Shown piece by piece: positions 18,014-25,719 of a stretch of DNA of 64,000 nucleotides (the stretch's first letter is position 1; each line of letters opens with the position of its first letter). The notes under the pieces were generated by a model that did no database searches, had not been told where the DNA came from, and saw only the letters and a program-made list of their open reading frames with translations. The position numbers were made by a program, and so were the translations under genes. This stretch comes from Fuerstiella sp. (lineage in GTDB: Bacteria > Planctomycetota > Planctomycetia > Planctomycetales > Planctomycetaceae), in NCBI GenBank assembly GCA_022447185.1, contig JAKVAY010000037.1:20437-84436 (forward strand). Reading direction: 5' to 3'.

Positions 18014-19372
18014 ATGGAATCGAGCAATAAAATCTTTGACACCTACAGACAGAAGACACAACGATCTGTCGACCTGTTTAAGGCAGCGGGTAACGTACTT
18101 CCGGGTGGAATTGCACATGACTCGCGATACATTCAACCACACCCTGTCTATATCGATCATGCCGCCGGTTCACGAAAGTGGGACGTCGACGGCAACGAGT
18201 ACATCGACTATTTCGGCGGGCATGGAGCACTCCTGCTGGGGCACAATCATGCTGATGTCACAGCGGCAGTTACAGAACAACTGCAAAAGGGAACGCATTT
18301 CGGCACCTGTCACGAACCCGAAGTCCTGTGGGCACGGCAGGTTCAGAAAATGCTGCCGTCTGCTGAACTCGTTCGTTTCACCAGTTCCGGTACTGAAGCA
18401 ACGATGCTGGCATTTCGTCTCGCCAGAGCATTTACCGATCGACCAAAGATCCTGCGTTTCAAAGGACACTTCCACGGGTGGCAGGATCATGCTGCATTCG
18501 GTGTGAGCTCCCACTTTGACGGAACCCCAACACCAGGAATTCTACCCGAGTTGAGTCGCGGAATTGTCCTTGGGTCAACCGAATCAATTCAGGAAGTCCG
18601 GAAGCGTCTGCAGGATCGCGACATCGCTGCCGTTATTTTGGAACCAACCGGGGGCGGTTGGGGTCGATTTCCGCTGTCGGACCAGTTCGTTCGTGATTTG
18701 CGTATCGCCACATCAGAAACAGACACGCTTCTGATCATGGATGAGGTCATCTGTGGTTTCAGGTGTTCACCGGGTGGTGCACAGGCTGATCTGGGAATCA
18801 CACCGGATATCACGACGCTTGCCAAAGTCCTTGCGGGCGGCTTCCCCGGTGGAGCTGTGACCGGGCGACGCGACGTACTTGGACTTCTCGATATGGACTA
18901 CGGGAAAGACGATGGCCGTGAAAAAGTCCCCCACCAGGGAACGTATAACGCAAATCCCGTGTCTGCAGCGGCGGGCCTCCGAACGCTGCAGATCATTGAA
19001 AAAAGCGACGCCTGTGAACAGGCAAGTGCAGGTGCTGCACGCTTGCGTGCGTCCCTCAACGAAATATTTCGTGAAGAAAATATCCCGTGGGTAGCGTACG
19101 GAACATACTCGGGTTTTCACATTTGCACTAATCCGGAAGGAATCGATATTCCGCTGAGTGAGTTCAATGCCCGGATGTCACCCGAGCAAATCAGGAACCA
19201 GGATTCCGTCCTCATCGGACTGTTGCGGGTGGCCCTGTTGATCCATGGCATCGACATTGCCAAATGGCCTGGCGGTATCGTCTCCGCAGTCCACTCGTCT
19301 CAGGACACCGATGAAACAGCAAACGCATTTCGGCAGTCCGTCAAAATGCTCCGTGACAACGGCATTGTTTGA
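18014..19372 (+). CDS. Class III aminotransferase, glutamate-1-semialdehyde aminotransferase-like
   Basis: A 452-residue PLP enzyme related to glutamate-1-semialdehyde 2,1-aminomutase. Landmarks: VLPGGIAHDSRY near the N-terminus, VDGNEYIDYFGGHGALLLGH, the phosphate-binding SSGTEA (124-129), FKGHFHGW, IMDEV with D243 contacting the pyridine nitrogen, and the Schiff-base lysine K271 in TTLAKVLAGGFPGGAVTG. True HemL usually reads GGGLPVGAYGG after the lysine and is about 430 residues. The differences here (GGFPGGAVTG, an insert KDDGREKVPHQG) point to a related aminotransferase of other substrate range, though HemL function is not excluded. The start has AAGGT 6 bases upstream. It is divergent from the decayed channel gene and the heme operon. 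Confidence 0.82.
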   Translation: MESSNKIFDTYRQKTQRSVDLFKAAGNVLPGGIAHDSRYIQPHPVYIDHAAGSRKWDVDGNEYIDYFGGHGALLLGHNHADVTAAVTEQLQKGTHFGTCHEPEVLWARQVQKMLPSAELVRFTSSGTEATMLAFRLARAFTDRPKILRFKGHFHGWQDHAAFGVSSHFDGTPTPGILPELSRGIVLGSTESIQEVRKRLQDRDIAAVILEPTGGGWGRFPLSDQFVRDLRIATSETDTLLIMDEVICGFRCSPGGAQADLGITPDITTLAKVLAGGFPGGAVTGRRDVLGLLDMDYGKDDGREKVPHQGTYNANPVSAAAGLRTLQIIEKSDACEQASAGAARLRASLNEIFREENIPWVAYGTYSGFHICTNPEGIDIPLSEFNARMSPEQIRNQDSVLIGLLRVALLIHGIDIAKWPGGIVSAVHSSQDTDETANAFRQSVKMLRDNGIV

Positions 19373-19441
19373 AAAAAGGGCGAAGGCTTCAACTGCCGGT
19401 ATCCCGGAACACCAGGACGGCGAACAATTAAGACCCGTCTT

Positions 19442-21172
19442 TCAAACGCCGCTCGCTTCTGAGGGACCGATGTCAAGATCCTGGCCACGATGAAAATTCT
19501 TCCCCATCAGGTATTTGATCTCCAGTTCCACGTCACGAACAAAGACCTCATCACTCAGATCGGGGTCGCGGCGAGTGAGGGCCACTTCGATACTGTTCTT
19601 GCCGTTCCGCGGCCAATGTTTGCGGTCGAGCCGGAAGATGAACCAGTATCCCGATCCGGTCCGATAGCGAGGAGCACTCATCCGATACATCTGATTGATT
19701 CTGCGAAGCGATGTCTCGGGCAGCAAGACCCCGTTCAAGCGAAAGCTCAGCGAATCAAGTTCTGTGGTGTTCATAACGCGCAACCGCAGTAAAACGTCGT
19801 GCACGCGACCTGCAGCGTCCCATCGGGGCAAGTCATCCGCGATCTCCAGCTTCAGCACAACCGGCCGGTTCACTTCGAGCTTTGCGGGAAGCTGTCTGGT
19901 CAACCCACGGTTATTGAAGCGACCTGCGATGGTGGGGATGTGATAAAATTTGTCTCTACTGGCCATGATGTCGGGATGAGGCAATTCACGCAGCTTCTCG
20001 TAAAATGAAGCGTCATATGGCCAATTGCCGTGCCACTGAGAAACATAAAGTCCGGCGACGTCACGATTCCAGAAATTACACGCCGCGGCACGGATCATTT
20101 CGATGGGAGCCTCAGCGAGCCGGTCGGAATCCAGGTGGCTGTCGATGGCAGCATGAATGCGACACTGCGAGCCACTGGCCGACTCGATAAGTGTACTGAT
20201 GTCATCCAGCAGCCATTCTTCGTACACCAGGAAACTCCCGTTCGGATCCATCAACTCAGGTTGCGCGGGCTTGTGAGCAACGATGACGTCCACGATGCCC
20301 CGTTCAATCCATTTCAGCGGATCCAGTCCTCGCGACAGACACGTCTCAATGCTTGACGGAATGCTGATAACCAGTTCGCGCCGGGAGCCACTGCGTTTCA
20401 CGGCTTCATGCACCCGCGCAATCCACTCGGTCATGATGTTTCGTCCGGCTGTGACTTCGTCAGGATGAAAATAATATGGCCAAAAATTTAATTGCAGCTC
20501 AATTCCGTCAACCGGATACTGAGTCAACACTTCATTGATGATGGCAAATCGCTCATCCCGGACCTCTCGATGTTTGAAATCGGCACAGTTGTAACCGGGG
20601 AAGTCCTGATCGACATTGCCGCCGCCGATGTCCAGCCGTTTATTGTCGAGACGGAAGTTTGAACTGCGAATGTCGTAACCTCCTCCTCCACGCACTCCGC
20701 TCTCAAGCTGTACCAAAAGCGTGGGGTACAACAGCATGTCTTTTTCGTGGGCCCGCTCACAGATAATCCGTAACGGATCATGTCCCTGATCGATCAGACC
20801 TTTGGCGTTTTGATAAGTACGTCGGAAGATCTGGTGCGTCCAGACATCCACGTTGTGACCCCACAACTCACCAGCCTTCGTATCGTGCATCATTGTCCGT
20901 CCGTCACCCAGACAAAACATCAAGGCTTCAACGGGCGTACCTGCCAATTCGTCAACGGCCGCCTCACATTCCTCTTTTTGCATCGGTGGTTCGTACATGT
21001 AGAACAACGGATGACGACCGTCGTGGTAAAACATGATCCGTGGCGGCAAATCGATTGTCGGATCCTGATCGGGATCGTTGTCTGCGTCACCAGCGCTTGA
21101 ACCGGTTTCACTAACGATCCCGGCACCAAGAGCGCCTTTCATGAAGTCTCTTCGGCTGTCTAGCTGCGTCAT
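19442..21172 (-). CDS. Tat-motif TIM-barrel protein (glycosidase-like), unknown substrate
   Basis: A 576-residue protein. Residues 6-13 are a twin-arginine motif (SRRDFMKG), but the hydrophobic core after it is short and polar (ALGAGIVSETGSSAG). The central part (residues 45-400) has the alternating pattern of a TIM barrel, with strand ends such as VEALMFCLGDGR, VDGIELQLNFWPYYF, LVISIPSSIE, VDVIVAHKP and GLYVSQWHGNWPYDA. This resembles the family-10-like glycosyl hydrolases common in planctomycetes, and the acidic residue in DGIELQ could be catalytic. The last 150 residues are beta-rich (RPVVLKLEIADDLPRW, VHDVLLRLRVMNTTEL), like an accessory carbohydrate-binding or jelly-roll domain. The enzymatic activity is inferred only from the fold pattern. 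Confidence 0.65.
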   Translation of the reverse strand: MTQLDSRRDFMKGALGAGIVSETGSSAGDADNDPDQDPTIDLPPRIMFYHDGRHPLFYMYEPPMQKEECEAAVDELAGTPVEALMFCLGDGRTMMHDTKAGELWGHNVDVWTHQIFRRTYQNAKGLIDQGHDPLRIICERAHEKDMLLYPTLLVQLESGVRGGGGYDIRSSNFRLDNKRLDIGGGNVDQDFPGYNCADFKHREVRDERFAIINEVLTQYPVDGIELQLNFWPYYFHPDEVTAGRNIMTEWIARVHEAVKRSGSRRELVISIPSSIETCLSRGLDPLKWIERGIVDVIVAHKPAQPELMDPNGSFLVYEEWLLDDISTLIESASGSQCRIHAAIDSHLDSDRLAEAPIEMIRAAACNFWNRDVAGLYVSQWHGNWPYDASFYEKLRELPHPDIMASRDKFYHIPTIAGRFNNRGLTRQLPAKLEVNRPVVLKLEIADDLPRWDAAGRVHDVLLRLRVMNTTELDSLSFRLNGVLLPETSLRRINQMYRMSAPRYRTGSGYWFIFRLDRKHWPRNGKNSIEVALTRRDPDLSDEVFVRDVELEIKYLMGKNFHRGQDLDIGPSEASGV

Positions 21173-21245
21173 CGATCTGGCTTCCCATCAGTCAGGTTTG
21201 GTCGGGCAAATTTTGTTGTCCAGACATGATTCAAATGTGTTGCAG

Positions 21246-21983
21246 TCAGTCAATTTTTACCCAGCTGGCAAAGTATTCCGGTGACCACTTCCGGGCGAGA
21301 GAGATCGTCCTTTGCGCATACATGCCGTGGGGCAGAGACTCCTCACCTTCGATCCAGGCTTCTGCAGCGTCCAGTGTCGGCAACTCGATGATCCAGGCCC
21401 GGTGCCAGTCGTTCTGCGGCGTGAAAAGCTGGAATGCTTCCAAACGCATCAACCCGTGTTTGCGGGAAATACTCTGCATGAGCTCCACGTGTTGCGCATC
21501 ACCTCGATCTTCCGCTGAAAGTGATTCTGCACCGGGTCGGTACCGGGCAAACATCAGTACAACGATACTGTCCCTGTCCGTCCACAACTCGGGAATGTTG
21601 CAGGGATCGGCAGCCAGAGGAACAATCGGAGGCGCGGGCCGTGTCACCCACGCCGCAAACACGTCGGGCTGCAACTGCCGCGAGAAGTAGTACTCGTAGT
21701 AGCCGTAACGCCCATAGGGTGGGGCCATCTCCGCCTGAATCCACTGCTCGGCACCTTTCATCGTGGGGAACTCAATCAGCCAGAAACGCTGCCAGTCGTT
21801 CTGCGGTCCGATGAGCCGAAATCCTTCCATGCGACTCAGTTCATACTGCCGGGCTACCGCCAGCATGAGATTGACATGAGTTTGAGAGAACTCTCGCTGA
21901 TCTGAATCGGATAACGCATTCCATGAGGGCAGTCGTCCGCCCTTGAAAAGAACAACAATACTGTCAGTGTCACCGGCTGGCAT
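21246..21983 (-). CDS. Protein built of two tandem copies of a dimeric alpha/beta-barrel-like domain
   Basis: A 245-residue cytoplasmic protein whose halves are clearly homologous. Copy 1 (about residues 7-115) and copy 2 (about 133-245) both start DSIVVL, share GPQNDWQRFWLIEFPT versus TPQNDWHRAWIIELPT, and close with PDVFAAWV versus PEYFASWV. The strand-helix-helix-strand pattern and length of about 105 residues per copy suggest the ferredoxin-like dimeric barrel fold of YCII/EthD/DUF1330-type proteins. The ATG at 21983 removes 16 residues that a TTG start at 22031 would add. The function is unknown. It follows the Tat-motif protein's promoter side on the same strand (73-base gap), so the two may be cotranscribed. 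Confidence 0.75.
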   Translation of the reverse strand: MPAGDTDSIVVLFKGGRLPSWNALSDSDQREFSQTHVNLMLAVARQYELSRMEGFRLIGPQNDWQRFWLIEFPTMKGAEQWIQAEMAPPYGRYGYYEYYFSRQLQPDVFAAWVTRPAPPIVPLAADPCNIPELWTDRDSIVVLMFARYRPGAESLSAEDRGDAQHVELMQSISRKHGLMRLEAFQLFTPQNDWHRAWIIELPTLDAAEAWIEGEESLPHGMYAQRTISLARKWSPEYFASWVKID

Positions 21984-22359
21984 GTGTTTTTGTTCTGCAC
22001 TGGCTGATAGATGGATAGTTAACTGCCACAACGTTCAATGCTTCATCGCTGAAACTCGGGAGAAAGAGTCAGCGTGCGGTCTGATGAACACTCAGGCGTT
22101 TCTGTCACCACAGGACGGTTGTGTGCACGAACTCCTGATGACCTGAGAATCCGCAGTCGCGAAATGGACCGTTCCCGATAATCTACAGAATCGCTCGCGA
22201 ACCTGTTCCTGGTGACCTTCCGGCACAACGTTGCAAAGCCAATTGAAGTCATCCCCGTCCATTCATGCTGTTGGATATTGTGGACATTTGCAATTACGGC
22301 GTAACTATAGTGGGTTGTTCCGTAGCGATTTCACAGCGAACGAGACCGGAGACACACAG
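21984..22359. other. Divergent intergenic region
   Basis: About 375 bases between divergent genes (duplicated-domain protein on minus, amidohydrolase on plus). It should carry promoters for both. Translations in all frames show no recognisable protein. Confidence 0.4.
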
Positions 22360-23667
22360 ATGTACCTGAGAATTTTCGCGAGCATCCTTCTTATTGCCGG
22401 ATTCCACGTCAACACGTTTGCTGAAACGATCATTCACGCAGGTCGCCTCATCAATGGCCATGATGCTGTGGTCCATGAGAAAATGTCAGTCCGGATTAAC
22501 CAGGGGCGTATTGTCGCAATCGAGTCGGGTTACACCCGGCCAAAACCAGCAGACACGCTGATTGAGCTGCATCATTCCACCGTGATGCCTGGATGGATGG
22601 ACATGCACACGCACCTTATGTCTCAGCACCATAAGAAAGTTTACTCCGACCGATTCTTCATGAACCACGCGGACTACGTGCTCCGATCGACGATCTACGC
22701 CAAACGAACATTAATGGCCGGATTCACAACCGTACGGGACGTTGGCGACAATGGAATCAATTCGGTTTCGCTGCGCAAAGCAATCGATCAGGGCTGGATT
22801 ATCGGCCCGCGTATCTTTACGTCCGGTAAGTCGCTGGCGACAACAGGGGGTCATGCCGATCCGACCAATGGTCTGAAGGGAGATTTCCGGAGTGATGCCG
22901 GACCGGTCGATGGAGTTGTGAACGGACCCGATGACGTGCGCAAAGCCGTCCGCCAGCGTTACAAGGATGGAGCCGACCTGATCAAACTCACCGCCACCGG
23001 TGGCGTCCTGAGTCTGGCGGGCAATGGCAGGAATCCGCAATTCACCGATGAGGAACTGGAAGCGGTCGTCAGTACTGCCAAAGACTACGACATGACGGTT
23101 GCCGTCCATGCACACGGCGCTGAAGGCATGAAACGAGCTGTTCTGGCGGGGGTTGATTCGATCGAACATGGAACATTCATGACCGACGAGGTGATGGATT
23201 TGATGAAGGAACGAGGAACGTACCTCGTCCCCACGATTTCAGCGGGAGTCTGGGTTGCAGAGAAGTCACTGGAAGACGATTACTTCCCGGACATCGTTCG
23301 TCCCAAAGCCGCCTCGATCGGTCCGGTGGCGCGCCACAATTTTGCGAGGGCATACGCGGCAGGCGTAAAAATCGCTTTTGGAACGGATTCGGGAGTCTCT
23401 GTTCATGGCGAGAACGCACGTGAATTCGAACTCATGGTCGAAGGCGGGATGCCGCCGATGAAAGCAATCCAGTCAGCCACCCTCGAAGCGGCACGTCTTC
23501 TAAAAATCGATGATCGCCTCGGAACGCTGGAAGCAAACAAAATTGCCGACCTGGTGGCTGTGGAGGGTAATCCTGTACAGGACATTACCGTAACACGGGA
23601 CGTCGTCTTCGTTATGAAAGACGGTGTGGTCTATAAAAACGTATCAACCACAAGAGACACGCAATAA
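22360..23667 (+). CDS. Secreted metal-dependent amidohydrolase
   Basis: A 435-residue member of the imidazolonepropionase/Xaa-Pro-dipeptidase-like amidohydrolases. Residues 1-20 form a signal peptide ([21 protein letters not shown]), so it acts outside the cytoplasm. The metal ligands are visible in order: H-x-H in [12 protein letters not shown], a candidate carbamylated lysine in [12 protein letters not shown], a His in [10 protein letters not shown], a second His in SIEHGTFM, and the catalytic Asp in [13 protein letters not shown]. The end has [19 protein letters not shown], the small beta-sandwich typical of the family. GGAG lies 9 bases before the ATG. The substrate is unknown; relatives hydrolyse dipeptides with C-terminal proline or basic residues. 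Confidence 0.88.
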   Translation: MYLRIFASILLIAGFHVNTFAETIIHAGRLINGHDAVVHEKMSVRINQGRIVAIESGYTRPKPADTLIELHHSTVMPGWMDMHTHLMSQHHKKVYSDRFFMNHADYVLRSTIYAKRTLMAGFTTVRDVGDNGINSVSLRKAIDQGWIIGPRIFTSGKSLATTGGHADPTNGLKGDFRSDAGPVDGVVNGPDDVRKAVRQRYKDGADLIKLTATGGVLSLAGNGRNPQFTDEELEAVVSTAKDYDMTVAVHAHGAEGMKRAVLAGVDSIEHGTFMTDEVMDLMKERGTYLVPTISAGVWVAEKSLEDDYFPDIVRPKAASIGPVARHNFARAYAAGVKIAFGTDSGVSVHGENAREFELMVEGGMPPMKAIQSATLEAARLLKIDDRLGTLEANKIADLVAVEGNPVQDITVTRDVVFVMKDGVVYKNVSTTRDTQ

Positions 23668-23770
23668 ACAGCGATTGCAGTCAGCCCGTCACGAATTCGT
23701 GAAAAACCAGGAGAACAATCGTTATCGGCGGTCTGACAGCAGCGTTAAGTTGCTGGTCATTTCGTCTTCA

Positions 23771-23775
23771 GGAGG
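23771..23775 (+). promoter_or_regulatory. Strong Shine-Dalgarno that fixes a TTG start
   Basis: GGAGG at 23771-23775 lies 6 bases before the TTG at 23782. This is the best ribosome-binding site in its neighbourhood and supports the TTG as the true start of the cyclase gene. Confidence 0.75.
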
Positions 23776-23781
23776 TCCGAA

Positions 23782-25131
23782 TTGGCTTCATTTCCAGGAT
23801 CCAGATTGTATCCTGGTGAGCAACTGCCTGACGATTGCCAAATTCTCACCGGAACACAAAAAGGCGTATGCAAAATGTCTGTCGTCCGTGGACTGAATGC
23901 CTCCTTCAGTCATGAAGACAATGGCATGGCGCTCAAAGACATGAAAGCGTGCCAGAGCGTCGCAAAACAGCTCAACACTGTGATCATGTTTCGCAGCACC
24001 GGGCCGTGGTCACTGCGCTGGATCGAGAAGGGCTATCCAACGAAGAACTTCCACGCGAAAGGCAAGAGCTCCGATTGGGGCCCTCAGGCGGGCTTCGTTC
24101 CCCATGAAGGCAAGTACAGCAAGGTGGGACACGACAACGAAAAAGCCCGGAAAGGCACGGTTAAGAACAATGGCGGCTTGAGTCACGGCTTCATCAACAA
24201 AGTTCAGCTTGAGTTGAGCGAGGAAGAGCTGAGGATCCAGTTGATAAGATCAGCGAAGAAACGCACCGCCTTAACGGCAATGGAACCGATTCCAGGCAGT
24301 CAGGACCACATCCTGCGAGCTGCCCGCACCGGGGACAATAAGCTGTTTGTCTTCTACGCAAAAAAACACAAGTCGAAGTATCAAATCTTCGAAATCAACA
24401 CGAAGAAGCCTCGATCGTCTGCATTAATGTTGGGGCGAAAGGCGGCATACGGTGATCGCACGCCGCTCTATGTCATGAGCTCGGCGGAGTCCGCCGCACA
24501 GAACAAACCCATGACAGGCGATTACGATTTGATGGCGGTGTGCCCGACGTGGGGCAACTACGGCAGTCGCAGCGTGAAACACCTTAAACGCGCAGGGCTT
24601 AAGTTCACCCCCGATGGCAGGAAAAAATTCACCCAGCCTGGTCTGCACTTCAAGGCTGGCGTCAACATGGACAAACCCCTCGACATGAGGCTGAACACCG
24701 GACTGCCGTCCTACAAAAATCGCAATACCACCTTCAGCGGTTTAAGCCACGGCACTGCGTGGGACGAGCATGAGGACATGGGTAATGTGACGCCACGCAT
24801 CCTTCAGTGCGTCCAGCGTCTGAACTCGGCAATGCTCGCTAACGGCACTTCAGGAGCGTTTCGCCGCGTTCATCACAACGCAGAATCACACCGCAATCAT
24901 CTGTTCGGTGCAATCACCGGTAACGAGATGGTGGAAGGCGAAGGCCTGCCGGTGACCGGCTTTCACCCCGCCCCCATCGCTGGTTTCGATAGCGTGGTCA
25001 CGATCACCACCTTCAGCGACTTCAAGGCCTATGTCCAAGAGGTCCATGCAGCGGGATTCTATGTCCCCAAGAACTGGACTTGGAACCTGTCCATCCGCAA
25101 CCGGCCAGGGTATATCGGAAGAGCAGTGTAG
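23782..25131 (+). CDS. ExoY/CyaA/edema-factor-like class II nucleotidyl cyclase
   Basis: A 449-residue protein with the catalytic motifs of toxin-type (class II) adenylyl/nucleotidyl cyclases, which make cAMP or other cyclic nucleotides inside host cells. In order: ACQSVAKQLNTVIMFR (56-71) matches the opening helix of the catalytic core. The ATP-binding block GYPTKNFHAKGKSSDWGPQAG carries K88 and K95, spaced 7 as in ExoY (K81, K88). The metal pair D247/D249 is in MTGDYDLMAVCP. The segment GNVTPRILQCVQRLN (334-348) and H364/H365 in RRVHHNAESHRN match the C-terminal catalytic His/Asn region. The position of the edema-factor catalytic His (H351) is a Lys here, as I recall for ExoY. No signal peptide, membrane segment or RTX repeats are visible. 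The start is TTG with a strong GGAGG. Roughly half of its glycine codons are GGC, unlike neighbours that use more GGA, which hints at transfer. The activator and target are unknown. Confidence 0.82.
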   Translation: MASFPGSRLYPGEQLPDDCQILTGTQKGVCKMSVVRGLNASFSHEDNGMALKDMKACQSVAKQLNTVIMFRSTGPWSLRWIEKGYPTKNFHAKGKSSDWGPQAGFVPHEGKYSKVGHDNEKARKGTVKNNGGLSHGFINKVQLELSEEELRIQLIRSAKKRTALTAMEPIPGSQDHILRAARTGDNKLFVFYAKKHKSKYQIFEINTKKPRSSALMLGRKAAYGDRTPLYVMSSAESAAQNKPMTGDYDLMAVCPTWGNYGSRSVKHLKRAGLKFTPDGRKKFTQPGLHFKAGVNMDKPLDMRLNTGLPSYKNRNTTFSGLSHGTAWDEHEDMGNVTPRILQCVQRLNSAMLANGTSGAFRRVHHNAESHRNHLFGAITGNEMVEGEGLPVTGFHPAPIAGFDSVVTITTFSDFKAYVQEVHAAGFYVPKNWTWNLSIRNRPGYIGRAV

Positions 25132-25719
25132 GGTCTGAATGGCCATGTCACGTTGGCTGATTCGACGCGTGCCCGGTGATGAGGGCAAGCCCCAGGTGAT
25201 GGATCAATTTCTCCACGACCCCGTGAGAATCGAGGAGGGTTGAAGGGTGCAGCGGCGGGCCAGCTCAAATTCCTCCTGAAGGCGGGACTACGAACTGCGA
25301 CATAGCGCTGTGGAACTGGTCCTCGCATTCGTGGATCCCAGGCAGGATTCCTGATCACCCTGCGTTTCAGTCAAGAACTCCAGGTCCCTTCATACCACTT
25401 CCTGTGGACATCCATACGAAGATTCGAATCTTCACGGATTTCTTCAGAATGGGCTGCCGAGTCATTCACAACGGGACGCACGAATAACTTCGTGTACGAT
25501 GAATGAAGCATGGCAGGTCCGGCCAATCAGGTGACCACGCAGTTTTCTTCGCCCGGTTTGTCAATTTGCCATGTCGACATCGGCAGTCTCCGCTTCACGG
25601 AATTGCCTGATTTTGCTAAACCACCGAAAGTCAGGACGTTGGTCAATTCGCTTCCGGCGTCAATCTGAAACGTTTTCCCTGCACCTGATCGGCTAATCAA
25701 CAGGGAGATTGACCGCACA
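25132..25719. other. Gene-free stretch after the cyclase
   Basis: About 590 bases with no convincing gene on either strand, no clear inverted repeats at its ends and no transposase remnant that I can recognise. Minus-strand frames at 25059-25358 and 25527-25718 are proline/arginine-rich or short and look like chance openings. It should contain the promoter of the next gene. Confidence 0.45.

Noticed and set aside
23624..23896. A 90-codon frame upstream of and overlapping the cyclase start
   Set aside because: It runs into the cyclase gene in another frame and carries no recognisable feature; the strong GGAGG belongs to the TTG of the cyclase frame.
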